Source: Chloroflexota bacterium (GTDB taxonomy: Bacteria; Chloroflexota; Anaerolineae; Aggregatilineales; Ch27). Taken from it: a stretch of 43,713 nucleotides of DNA. A model generated the notes under the pieces. It ran no database searches. It saw only the letters and a program-made list of their open reading frames with translations, and had not been told where the DNA came from. How positions within the stretch are numbered: the first letter of the stretch is position 1; each line of letters begins with the position of its first letter. The position numbers and the translations under genes were made by a program. The DNA is taken from positions 1 through 43,713 of the forward strand of contig JAIOAT010000024.1 of NCBI GenBank assembly GCA_019873685.1, written 5' to 3'. This document shows, piece after piece, positions 22,992 through 30,279 of the stretch.

Positions 22992-24293
22992 ATGTACCTG
23001 AGAACACCCAAACGTTACTCCGCCAAACGCCCCAAACGCCACCTGATCAACCTGCGCTGGTGGTGGCTGTACCTGCTGACGCCGATCGTGGTGGTGATCG
23101 GCGCGGGCATCTGGGATCAGCGGGCGATGTTCCAGGGGCCGATTGAGGCGGCAATCTGGGCGCAGATCAACGTCGCCCGCGATTACATCGCCACGCAACA
23201 GGCCCCCACGCCGACTCCGACCGATTCGCCGTTCAACTACCTGACGGCGGCTAACGCTGCCTATCAGCGCGGGGCGATGGAGCAGGCCATCGATAACTAT
23301 CGGCTGGCGGCGGCGGGCCTGCCCAACGATGTCGCGCTCCACGTGCGGCTGGCCCACCTGTTGACCACTGTCGGACGCCCGGAGGAAGGCGTTACTGCTG
23401 CGCAGGCAGCGATCAACGCCGACCCCTACAGCGCCGACGCCTGGGCGATCCACGGCATGGCTAACGAGTGGAAGGGCGACTTTGGCAAGGCGCTGTCCAG
23501 CCTTTACCGCGCCCTGGAACTGGACCCGCAAAACGCCGCCGCTTATGCCTTCCTGGCGGAAACCTACATTGACATGGGCAAGCCTGCCGAAGCCCTGGAA
23601 GCTGCAGAAAAGGCGCTGGAACTGAACCCGCAGGACTTCAATGTTCAGCGCAACTACGGCTACGTGGCGGAATATACCGGTCAGTATGACGTGGCCATGC
23701 AGGCGTACGAACGCGCCCTGCAACTGGAGCCTTCCCGCGCTTACATCGCTTTCAATCTGGTCGACCTCTACCGGCGCGAGGGTGATCCGGAGAGCGCGGT
23801 ACGGTTGCTGCGCACGATCATCGATCGCAGCCCGGAAAACGCCCAGGCCTACGCTCGCCTGGCTAACATCCTGCTCAGTGACCTGGGCGAACAGGATCAG
23901 GCCCGTGACGCCGCTGAACGCTGCGTGGCCATCGATCCGACCAGCGTGGCCTGCCTGGGCATCCTGGGATCGCTGCAGCTAACCGCCGGGGAATACAACC
24001 TGTGCGCCCGTTCCTTTGACCGGGCCATTGAAGCGGGCAGCACCAACGCGCTGCACTACTATTACGCCGGGATGTGCCACATCGTGATCGATGACTGCGT
24101 CCGGGCGCGGGAGGTGCTGTTGCGCGGCCTGGAACTGGCCCGCACCGTGGAAACCCAGACCGACATCCGTGATGCGCTGGCCCAGTGCCAGACGATCGTC
24201 ACCCTGGCCCCGACTCCCACACCAGAAGGCACGCCGCCGGACTACGAGAGCATCCTGACGGCCACGCCTGAAGCAGTCGAAAGCACATCCTAG
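22992..24293 (+). CDS. Membrane-anchored TPR protein (paralogue 3)
   Basis: A 433-residue, more diverged paralogue. A strongly basic N-terminus (KRYSAKRPKRHL) precedes one transmembrane helix (about residues 23-42), a linker TQQAPTPTPTDSP, and about nine TPR repeats (QAIDNYRLAAAGLPNDVALH, FGKALSSLYRALELDPQNAA, EALEAAEKALELNPQDFNVQ, AMQAYERALQLEPSRAYIAF). Cys residues occur only in the last repeats (ERCVAIDPTSVACLG, NLCARSF, CHIVIDDCVRA). The C-terminus is a Thr/Pro-rich tail. Its stop codon overlaps that of the converging SDR gene in a CTAG tetranucleotide (24290-24293), so the two transcripts must read into each other. Confidence 0.87.
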   Translation: MYLRTPKRYSAKRPKRHLINLRWWWLYLLTPIVVVIGAGIWDQRAMFQGPIEAAIWAQINVARDYIATQQAPTPTPTDSPFNYLTAANAAYQRGAMEQAIDNYRLAAAGLPNDVALHVRLAHLLTTVGRPEEGVTAAQAAINADPYSADAWAIHGMANEWKGDFGKALSSLYRALELDPQNAAAYAFLAETYIDMGKPAEALEAAEKALELNPQDFNVQRNYGYVAEYTGQYDVAMQAYERALQLEPSRAYIAFNLVDLYRREGDPESAVRLLRTIIDRSPENAQAYARLANILLSDLGEQDQARDAAERCVAIDPTSVACLGILGSLQLTAGEYNLCARSFDRAIEAGSTNALHYYYAGMCHIVIDDCVRAREVLLRGLELARTVETQTDIRDALAQCQTIVTLAPTPTPEGTPPDYESILTATPEAVESTS

Positions 24294-25282
24294 CCCGGCT
24301 GCGCCAGTTTTTCACCGGCGGCGAGCGGCTGCAGCGGTTGCGCCTGTGGTGAACCGCCCGTCCCCAGCCGGCGCATCAGGGTCATGTATGCAGGTAGATC
24401 GACCAGGGCACGCCAGTAGAAATCGACCAGTTCGGGCGTGATCCATTCGGCCAGCCAGGCCAGCCTGGCCTGCGGCCCGCCCCGCGCCACCACCCGCCGG
24501 TTGTAGCGCACGGCATCAATAATCGCCCGCGCCGGGGCTTCCGGAGCGTCGAAGTGCTCCAGCGGCCACAGTACGCCAGCCCGCTGCAGGCCGGCCTCGT
24601 CGATGCCGGTGACCATCGGCGTGGTCGTCCAGGTCGGATAGACCGACGACAGGCGCACGCCCGTCCCGGAGACTTCCCGCCGGACAGCCAGCGTAAAGGC
24701 GTCCAGCGCGCGCCGCGTGGCGCTATAGACGGTCATGCCCGGCTCCGGCACCTGCCCGGCCATGCTGGTGACATTGACGATATGCCCGCGCACGCCGTCA
24801 GCGTCAGGCGGCTGGCGCAGCATGATCGCCAGGGCGCGCTGGGTCAGGCGGGCCGGGCCGATGAAATCGACCGCCACCAGCGCCCGCACGCGCTCCGGCG
24901 GCACGTCCACCAGCCAGCCGCCATAGGAGACGCCAGCGTTGTTGACCAGCACGTCGATCCGGCCCCATGCCGCCAGCACCGCCTGTAGCAACGCCTCACC
25001 ATCTTCCTCCCGGCTGATATCCGCCGGGATGCCCAGCGTCGGCGTGCCATAGATAGCCAGCGCCGCCTGGGTCCGGGCCAGCGGCTCGGCCCGGCGGGCG
25101 GCCAGGGCAACACGCGCGCCCGCCGCCGCGAAGGCATGAGCCGTCGCCTGTCCGATTCCGGATGACGCACCGGTGATGATGACCACCTTGTCTTTCAGAC
25201 TGACCGGGCGCTTCCGCCGGGCGCGTTGCCAGACCAGCCACAGGCCTGCCGCCATGCCCAGCGCCGCTGCTGCTCGCTTCAT
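24290..25282 (-). CDS. Short-chain dehydrogenase/reductase (SDR) with signal-anchor N-terminus
   Basis: A 330-residue SDR protein. A short hydrophobic N-terminus (AAALGMAAGLWLVWQRARRK) probably tethers it to the membrane. The Rossmann fold shows TGASSGIGQA (cofactor binding, about residues 38-47), a basic ARR patch after the second strand that suggests NADP, NNAG (about 113-116) and the catalytic Ser in NVTSMAGQ. The catalytic motif YxxxK reads YSATR, with Arg for Lys, so activity may be altered. The C-terminal extension resembles those of membrane SDRs that reduce lipid or sterol-like ketones; the substrate is unknown. AGGAGG lies 6 nt before the ATG. Confidence 0.88.
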   Translation of the reverse strand: MKRAAAALGMAAGLWLVWQRARRKRPVSLKDKVVIITGASSGIGQATAHAFAAAGARVALAARRAEPLARTQAALAIYGTPTLGIPADISREEDGEALLQAVLAAWGRIDVLVNNAGVSYGGWLVDVPPERVRALVAVDFIGPARLTQRALAIMLRQPPDADGVRGHIVNVTSMAGQVPEPGMTVYSATRRALDAFTLAVRREVSGTGVRLSSVYPTWTTTPMVTGIDEAGLQRAGVLWPLEHFDAPEAPARAIIDAVRYNRRVVARGGPQARLAWLAEWITPELVDFYWRALVDLPAYMTLMRRLGTGGSPQAQPLQPLAAGEKLAQPG

Positions 25283-25341
25283 GCCGCCTCCTGATCCTTC
25301 GCTGGAACGGCCCTCATGATACCGCGAAGCCAGGCGCCGCC

Positions 25342-25375
25342 AAAAGAACGGCCGCAGGGGGTGAGCCTGCGGCCG
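25342..25375 (-). terminator. Intrinsic terminator of the structured RNA
   Basis: On the minus strand a perfect 10-bp stem CGGCCGCAGG/CCTGCGGCCG (25349-25375) is followed by TTCTTTTG. It lies 60 bp before the SDR start and so closes the upstream transcript. Confidence 0.85.
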
Positions 25376-25443
25376 CCGACTGTCGAAACAGTCGTGGGGT
25401 GGGAGCGTCCCCCGCTATGGGCGACGCCCTTGGAGATGATGCG

Positions 25444-25476
25444 TCAGGCGGGGGACACCCCCTTTATCCCTAACAT
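25444..25476 (-). CDS. 10-codon leader-type open frame inside the structured RNA
   Basis: ATG at 25474-25476 to TGA at 25444-25446, encoding MLGIKGVSPA. It sits 10 nt after AGGAGG with an unusually long Shine-Dalgarno. The end of the frame forms the 5' arm of the main hairpin, so ribosomes translating it would open that hairpin. Translation is unproven. Confidence 0.35.
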   Translation of the reverse strand: MLGIKGVSPA

Positions 25477-25515
25477 AGCTGGATCACCTCCTTTCACTAA
25501 CCCGACGATGATCCC

Positions 25516-25524
25516 AGTCTAGCA
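25516..25524 (-). promoter_or_regulatory. Extended -10 promoter of the structured RNA
   Basis: The minus strand reads TGCTAGACT (TGN plus a -10 box matching 4 of 6), which would start transcription near 25508. No clear -35 box. Confidence 0.4.
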
Positions 25525-25627
25525 CACATCCGCCAGAAGCACCCTTAAGATTGGCTGAGTATCGCGTGCAGGATATCCGCCGCCAGCGCATGCCTTCAAC
25601 GGTCGCCCGCCCTGCCGAATGTCAAGC

Positions 25628-25659
25628 AAAAAGGCGGCTCCCCCCTGGCAGCCGCCTTT
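25628..25659 (-). terminator. Intrinsic terminator of the rhodanese gene
   Basis: On the minus strand a perfect stem AAAGGCGGCT/AGCCGCCTTT with a 10-nt loop is followed directly by a T-run, 56 bp after the rhodanese stop codon. Confidence 0.9.
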
Positions 25660-25714
25660 GCAGCAGGTACCGGGGCGCGGATGTGCCCCCGCGCCCCTAC
25701 CCTGGATCAGTCGT

Positions 25715-28192
25715 TTACTGCACCAGTTCGTAGCCTGCCGCTGCCCAGCCAGCTGAACCGACCGCCAGGCCGCGCACGTTGCTATAGCCGGCCATGGCCA
25801 GCGCATGCTGGGCCAGCGCCGTGCGGTGACCCTCGCCACCATAGGCCACAATTGCGGCGTCACGGGCCGGCCCTTCCGCCACGAAGCTCGCAAAGGCGCG
25901 GGTCGGCCAGTTGATCGCCCCACTGATGTGCCCGGCGGCGTACTCATTTGGCTCGCGGGAGTCGATCAGGACGATCTCCTGCTCGGCCAGCGCCGCCGCC
26001 AGATCTTCCGGCGCGATGATCCCCCAGCCCTGCGGCAGAGCGGTGAAGTAGGCGTTGACTGTCGCCCACACGTCAGGATCAACCGCGGGGAACGCGCCCG
26101 GCGCAACAGTCGTCGGCTCGGTCACCGTCTCCCCCGTCCAGGCCTTGAGGCCGCCGCGCAGGTTCATGACGTTGGTGTAGCCGAGCATGGTCAGGCCAAG
26201 CTGAGCGACCGCACCGCGATAGCCGACCCCGCAGTAGACCAGGATCGGTTCGTCAAATTCAGGCAACAGCGCCAGGCTGGCCGGTACCTCCCGCAACGGG
26301 ATGTTGACCGCGCCAGCGATGTGCCCTTCGGCATACTCATTGGCTTCGCGCACGTCAAGGATGAACGCGCCGTCCATTGCCGCGGCAAAGTCAGCTTCAG
26401 CCAGGGTGCCGAAACCGGCCATCGAGGCGATCGTCTGCACCGCGTCAAAAGCCAGCGGGGCGACAACTTCCGCGTCCAGGATGGCGCCTTCCGGCAGGAC
26501 AACCTCAACCGCTGCCGGACCTTCTGCGGTTGCGCCGCCAACGACAGGATACTCCTCAGCGATCCAGCCAGCGATGCCACCCGCCAGGTTGCGCACGTTG
26601 TAGCCCAGCATCTGCAACGCCACCATGGCGATCGTCCCGCGCCCGCCAACCTTGCAGTAGACCACGATCTCTTTGTCTGCAGGCAGCTGATCCAGGTTGG
26701 CGGTCAACTGCCGAATCGGGATGTTTACCGCACCCTCGATGTAACCCAGTTCATCCAGCTCAGCCTGCTCCCGCACGTCCAGCAGGAACAGGTCAGGCTT
26801 CTCCGCCAGCTCGCTCCACAGGTCGTCGGCGCTCACCTGCCCCCAACCCTGCGGCAGCACGTTCTTCAGGTAGTTGTCCACCTCCGCCAGCAATGCCGCG
26901 TCGAACTCCGCCGGGCCAATCGCCTCAAACTCTACCGGCTCCGTCGCTACCGGGTTCCCCGCTTCCTTCCATGCCCCAAAGCCGCCCACCATGTTGCGCA
27001 CATTGGTGTAGCCCATCATCTGCAACACGGTCATCACTATCGTGCCGCGTGTCCCCTTGGCGCAGTACACCACAATCGGCTCATCCAGGTCCGCCGGTAG
27101 CAGATTCAGCTTGTCTACCAGCTCCCGCACCGGCACATTCACCGCCCCGGGAATGTAGCCCTCTTCGGTCCACTCGCTGGTCTCCCGCACGTCCAGCAGG
27201 AACAGGTCCGGATTCTCCGCCAGCTCCGTCGCCAGATCGTTGACGCTCACCATCCCGAAGCCCTGCGGCAGGTTGGGAATGTAAGCGGCAACCATCGCCT
27301 CAACGTTGAACACAGGCGCTTCCGAAGCCGCGCCGCCGACGACAGGATACTCCTCAGCGATCCAGCCGGCGATGCCACCCGCCAGGTTGCGCACGTTGTA
27401 GCCCAGCATCTGCAACGCCACCATGGCGATCGTCCCGCGCCCGCCAACCTTGCAGTAGACCACGATCTCTTTGTCCGCAGGCAGCTGATCCAGGTTGGCG
27501 GTCAACTGCCGAATCGGGATGTTTACCGCACCCTCGATGTAACCCAGTTCATCCAGCTCAGCCTGCTCCCGCACGTCCAGCAGGAACAGGTCAGGCTTCT
27601 CCGCCAGCTCGCTCCACAGGTCGTCGGCGCTCACCTGCCCCCAACCCTGCGGCAGCACATTCTTCAGGTAGTTGTCTACCTCCGCCAGTAATGCCGCGTC
27701 GAACTCCGCCGGGCCAATCGCCTCAAACTCTACCGGCTCCGTCGCTACCGGGTTCCCCGCTTCCTTCCATGCCCCAAAGCCGCCTACCATGTTGCGCACA
27801 TTGGTGTAGCCCAGCATCTGCAACACGGTCATCACTATCGTGCCGCGTGTCCCCTTGGCGCAGTACACCACGATCGGCTCGTCCAGATCCGCCGGTAGCA
27901 GATTCAGCTTGTCTACCAGCTCCCGCACCGGCACATTCACCGCCCCGGGAATGTAGCCCTGCTCCGTCCACTCGCTGGCCTCCCGCACGTCCAGCAGGAA
28001 CAGGTCCGGATTCTCCGCCAGCTCCGTCGCCAGATCGTTGACGCTCACCATCCCGAAGCCCTGCGGCAGGTTGGGAATGTAGGCCTCAACAGCAGCCTGC
28101 AGGACACCCGTCCCCTGAGCCAGGACGGGGGCAATGCCGGTCAGCAGGACGCTGGCCAGAATGCATAGCGTGATCAACCGTTTTGCTGCCAT
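25715..28192 (-). CDS. Exported six-domain rhodanese (sulfurtransferase-like) protein
   Basis: An 825-residue protein with signal peptide MAAKRLITLCILASVLLTGI, cut near VLAQ. Six rhodanese domains follow in the order A1-B1-A2-B2-C-D. Catalytic loops are CAKGTRGT in A1 and A2, CKVGGRGT in B1 and B2, and CGVGYRGA in C; in D the loop is YGGEGHRT, with Gly for the Cys, so it is inactive as a sulfur carrier. The A1-B1 and A2-B2 pairs are nearly identical, showing a recent 798-bp duplication. Several linked persulfide-carrying Cys sites could relay sulfane sulfur outside the membrane. The ATG at 28192 has AAGGAG upstream. It lies 136 bp downstream of the multihaem cytochrome on the same strand. Confidence 0.9.
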   Translation of the reverse strand: MAAKRLITLCILASVLLTGIAPVLAQGTGVLQAAVEAYIPNLPQGFGMVSVNDLATELAENPDLFLLDVREASEWTEQGYIPGAVNVPVRELVDKLNLLPADLDEPIVVYCAKGTRGTIVMTVLQMLGYTNVRNMVGGFGAWKEAGNPVATEPVEFEAIGPAEFDAALLAEVDNYLKNVLPQGWGQVSADDLWSELAEKPDLFLLDVREQAELDELGYIEGAVNIPIRQLTANLDQLPADKEIVVYCKVGGRGTIAMVALQMLGYNVRNLAGGIAGWIAEEYPVVGGAASEAPVFNVEAMVAAYIPNLPQGFGMVSVNDLATELAENPDLFLLDVRETSEWTEEGYIPGAVNVPVRELVDKLNLLPADLDEPIVVYCAKGTRGTIVMTVLQMMGYTNVRNMVGGFGAWKEAGNPVATEPVEFEAIGPAEFDAALLAEVDNYLKNVLPQGWGQVSADDLWSELAEKPDLFLLDVREQAELDELGYIEGAVNIPIRQLTANLDQLPADKEIVVYCKVGGRGTIAMVALQMLGYNVRNLAGGIAGWIAEEYPVVGGATAEGPAAVEVVLPEGAILDAEVVAPLAFDAVQTIASMAGFGTLAEADFAAAMDGAFILDVREANEYAEGHIAGAVNIPLREVPASLALLPEFDEPILVYCGVGYRGAVAQLGLTMLGYTNVMNLRGGLKAWTGETVTEPTTVAPGAFPAVDPDVWATVNAYFTALPQGWGIIAPEDLAAALAEQEIVLIDSREPNEYAAGHISGAINWPTRAFASFVAEGPARDAAIVAYGGEGHRTALAQHALAMAGYSNVRGLAVGSAGWAAAGYELVQ
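26534..27282 (-). repeat. Direct repeat copy 2 (rhodanese domains A2-B2)
   Basis: About 749 bp nearly identical to 27332-28080, period 798 bp. Protein differences are few, for example ASEWTEQ against TSEWTEE and MLGY against MMGY, and B1 and B2 appear identical. Confidence 0.9.
27332..28080 (-). repeat. Direct repeat copy 1 (rhodanese domains A1-B1)
   Basis: First copy of the in-frame 798-bp tandem duplication. Near-identity at the DNA level, including silent positions, indicates recent duplication or gene conversion, and makes this a site prone to assembly collapse or recombination. Confidence 0.9.
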
Positions 28193-28284
28193 AGATACGT
28201 TCTCCTTGCTGATGCGATTGTGTGATTCGGTCTGTACGGATACTTTGTGGGTCGACTTCCCCATATTTATGTGCTTTACCTCAC

Positions 28285-28313
28285 GGGGCGGAAAGCCGGA
28301 AGCTCTCCGCCCC
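28285..28313. other. GC-rich hairpin between cytochrome and rhodanese genes
   Basis: A perfect 8-bp stem GGGGCGGA/TCCGCCCC with a 13-nt loop in the 136-bp gap. No T-run follows on the minus strand, so it may be a processing or attenuation element rather than a full terminator. Confidence 0.45.
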
Positions 28314-28328
28314 GCCCCAAAAACAGGG

Positions 28329-29669
28329 TCATTGGGCCGGTGGTACGTCCAGTGGATCTACCGTTGGCGCTACCGTCGGTGCAGCAGCCGGTACAGCCAG
28401 CGGGTCAACCGTCGGCGCAGCGGCAGGCACGGCCAGCGGGTCAACCGTTGGCGCAGCGGCAGGCACAGCCAGCGGATCAATCGTCGGTGCAGCCGGCGCG
28501 GCTGCTGCGCCTTCGCCCGGCAGCGGTACGCGGCGGTATTCCTCCGGCATCGGCGGCGCGCCCAGCACGATCACGTTCTGGTTGGCCGTCAACTCCTCTT
28601 CGCGCACCTTATCCGGCGTCAGGAAGAGCGCGCTGTTGGTGTGGCAGCTTTCACAGCTGGCCGTCTGCGGCGTATTGCGCTGGATGTTGTGCGGCGTGGC
28701 ATACGTCCAGGTCGGCAGGTTGTCAAAGTTGTTCAGCACATCCTCGCCGTACAGGCGGAAGAGGTCCGGATAGGTCGGGACATGCCGCAGCGGGACATAG
28801 CGGTAGGGCCGTTCGGCGCTGCGGATCGGGTTGCGCCCGATGTAAAAGCCTATCTCCTCACCCTGCAGCCGGTAGTAGGCAATGTCGTCTTCGGTGCGCT
28901 CCAGGTGGCAGTCGTAGCAGTTGATGTAGCTGATTGAATGGCAGACCTGGCAGGAGAGCACCTCGGTGCCGTGCGCCTCATGATACGGGTTGCCGGAGCC
29001 GATGCCGACTACATCCCGGTGGCAGCTTTCGCAGGATGGCCCCTGCGGGCCGTCGTAGCGGTGATCCCGGCTGGCGGTGATGGTGCCGTCTTCGGCAACA
29101 CTGACGTAATCTGTGCCGTGCATATCGCCACCGGTGTGGCAATCGGTGCAGACCATGCGGGCCGAGCGCAGGTGGACATCAGCGGCCAGGCCCTCATGCG
29201 CCCCGGTGTACTCGTTCTTGACCCGGCTGCCATGGCAGGCTGTGCACTGACGGCTCATCGACGGCGTGCGGTTGAAGGCGTGGCCGTCGATCAGGCCGCC
29301 GCCGACGCTGGTCGGCTGGCTGATGTGGCACTGGCCACAGGTGGTGTGGCAGTTCTGGCAGTGGTACTCCTGCCCTGCTTCAATCGCCGGGTGGTTCTCC
29401 GGTATGCTACGCTGGTAAAGGACGGTATCGTAACCGGCCAGGCTGTTGTGCAGGCTGTATTCCTGGAAGGGCGCGATATCCGGATGGCACGCCCCGCAGG
29501 CGGCTTCCGCATCAACGGATGGATCGCGGACGACGCCCACATGCGCCGCCGCTTTATCGGCCAGGTTCCGCCCGCCATGGCAATCGATGCAGGAAATGTA
29601 GCCGTGCACTGTGCCGAGCAGCGCCTCAGGATCGATCAGGACCTTCTCCCATACCTCCAACGGAGGCAC
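28329..29669 (-). CDS. Multihaem cytochrome c domain (10 CxxCH), downstream part of an interrupted gene
   Basis: A 446-codon frame, first start candidate GTG at 29667-29669. It contains ten haem c sites: CIDCH, CGACH, CQNCH, CGQCH, CTACH, CTDCH, CESCH, CQVCH, CYDCH and CESCH. It has no signal peptide of its own, yet haem c attachment happens outside the membrane. It is in the same frame as the lipoprotein piece just upstream, separated by one TGA, so together they form an 11-haem lipoprotein of about 550 residues. The C-terminal 60 residues are a PTVDPLAVPAAA repeat, probably a flexible tail. GAGGGGGC before the GTG could serve as a ribosome site. It is likely a periplasmic or cell-surface electron carrier. 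Confidence 0.85.
   Translation of the reverse strand: MPPLEVWEKVLIDPEALLGTVHGYISCIDCHGGRNLADKAAAHVGVVRDPSVDAEAACGACHPDIAPFQEYSLHNSLAGYDTVLYQRSIPENHPAIEAGQEYHCQNCHTTCGQCHISQPTSVGGGLIDGHAFNRTPSMSRQCTACHGSRVKNEYTGAHEGLAADVHLRSARMVCTDCHTGGDMHGTDYVSVAEDGTITASRDHRYDGPQGPSCESCHRDVVGIGSGNPYHEAHGTEVLSCQVCHSISYINCYDCHLERTEDDIAYYRLQGEEIGFYIGRNPIRSAERPYRYVPLRHVPTYPDLFRLYGEDVLNNFDNLPTWTYATPHNIQRNTPQTASCESCHTNSALFLTPDKVREEELTANQNVIVLGAPPMPEEYRRVPLPGEGAAAAPAAPTIDPLAVPAAAPTVDPLAVPAAAPTVDPLAVPAAAPTVAPTVDPLDVPPAQ
28378..28495 (-). repeat. 36-bp tandem repeat in the cytochrome C-terminus
   Basis: A 36-bp unit (12 residues, PTVDPLAVPAAA) is repeated about three times, for example TCAACCGT at 28405 and 28441 and TCAATCGT at 28477. 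It codes for a Pro/Ala tail. Confidence 0.85.
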
Positions 29670-29678
29670 ACTGCCCCC

Positions 29679-29706
29679 TCAGCCAGAGCCTTCGCTGAGC
29701 GAAGGC
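29679..29706 (-). other. In-frame TGA with adjacent hairpins
   Basis: Just before the TGA (29679-29681) the mRNA carries the inverted repeat GCCTTCGCT-C-AGCGAAGGC (29688-29706). Just after it, GCCTCC-GTT-GGAGGT can pair. The downstream hairpin has a 3-nt loop and does not look like a SECIS. Confidence 0.6.
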
Positions 29707-29984
29707 GGCGCTTCCTCCTCTTCAGCCAGGAGCTGAAGTTGTGCGGCGTCGCTGTGGCAGGCGATGCAATTGGAATCAGGCCGCGTTTCGGCGGGGAGCA
29801 CGGCCACAGCTGGCGCGGGCTGGTCAGCCCCGGCGGTTTCCGCCTGGTCGGGGGCGGCCTCGGCGGACGGCGTTGGCGTCGGCGTGGGGGACTGCGCCGC
29901 TTCCGCCCGCTGGGGTGCGCAGCCAGCAGCCAGGAGCAGGGCCAGCGCAGCAAGGATGAGCACGGTATAGCGTGATCGGTTCAC
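29679..29984 (-). CDS. Lipoprotein N-terminal part of the 11-haem cytochrome (one CxxCH)
   Basis: A 101-codon frame with a lipoprotein signal peptide: RYTVLILAALALLLAAGC, lipobox AAGC, Cys at about residue 22. A Pro/Thr/Ala-rich linker follows, then one haem site CIACH (about residues 73-77) and an acidic stretch. It ends in GSG before a TGA at 29679-29681. Beyond this codon the same frame continues as GGSVPPLEVWEKV, straight into the ten-haem domain. GGC-GGA-type Gly codons around the TGA suggest that a Gly codon GGA mutated to TGA, or that the base is misread. The gene has its own promoter (30114-30141). Confidence 0.8.
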   Translation of the reverse strand: MNRSRYTVLILAALALLLAAGCAPQRAEAAQSPTPTPTPSAEAAPDQAETAGADQPAPAVAVLPAETRPDSNCIACHSDAAQLQLLAEEEEAPPSLSEGSG

Positions 29985-30113
29985 GAGACTGTCCCTCTTG
30001 CTGACAGCGATCGGACGAGACGTTCCCGGCAGTCAGGACGCCGGGTGGGCCGGATCACGGCGGAAACGAAATTGGAGTAAACAAGTGCATTTTGTTCCAA
30101 TTTTCACAATATA

Positions 30114-30141
30114 ATTATACGGTGAATCTTATAGCGCTCAA
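30114..30141 (-). promoter_or_regulatory. Promoter of the multihaem lipoprotein gene
   Basis: The minus strand shows TTGAGC (30136-30141), a 16-nt spacer and a perfect TATAAT (30114-30119), giving a leader of about 120 nt. It lies in an unusually AT-rich intergenic stretch. Confidence 0.65.
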
Positions 30142-30148
30142 CCCGTTG

Positions 30149-30178
30149 CATAAGGAATATTTATATCACTTGCTTATG
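30149..30178. promoter_or_regulatory. Inverted repeat in the LysR/cytochrome divergent gap
   Basis: CATAAG (30149-30154) and CTTATG (30173-30178) are perfect inverted arms 18 nt apart, directly upstream of the minus-strand -35 box. The gap 29985-30279 is AT-rich and gene-free. It is the natural place for binding by the divergently encoded LysR protein; this is inferred. Confidence 0.4.
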
Positions 30179-30279
30179 GCGATATATAACGGAATCAAAT
30201 TCAAAGTGACTTCCATCATATTGAATTGCTGATGCAAAGCTTGTTATCATTTTCACGAGAGGAATGGACGGGATCGGCC

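Larger units (their letters stand above)
25342..25510 (-). ncRNA. Candidate structured RNA with an extended 16S-tail-complementary segment
   Basis: On the minus strand, between the terminators of two neighbours, lies a compact structured transcript. In order: (1) GAAAGGAGGTGATCCAGC (25479-25496), complementary to about 17 nt of the conserved 16S rRNA 3' tail; (2) a 10-codon open frame; (3) a hairpin with 9-bp stem GTCCCCCGC/GCGGGGGAC (25407-25415, 25448-25456) and inner stem GACGC/GCGTC; (4) a 7-bp hairpin with a TTCG tetraloop (25377-25394); (5) an intrinsic terminator. The loop of hairpin 3 contains ATCATCTCC, which can pair with GGAGGTGAT of segment 1 over 9 bp (one G-U). This pairing would mask the ribosome site. 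I know no named family that matches. Confidence 0.6.

Noticed and set aside
25479-25496. Plus-strand match to the 16S rRNA 3' end (GCTGGATCACCTCCTTTC) as a truncated rRNA gene
   Set aside because: Only about 18 nt match and the sequence upstream is not 16S rRNA. The minus-strand reading as an extended ribosome-binding segment explains it better.
25805-27243. Two long plus-strand open frames opposite the rhodanese gene
   Set aside because: Both are shadows; their internal repetition only reflects the duplicated rhodanese domains on the other strand.
28378-28495. CRISPR-like 36-bp repeats
   Set aside because: The repeats are directly adjacent without spacers and encode a Pro/Ala-rich protein tail in frame.
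29679-29681. Selenocysteine at the TGA in the cytochrome
   Set aside because: It lies in a Gly/Ser linker, not at a redox site, and the downstream hairpin has a 3-nt loop unlike a SECIS.
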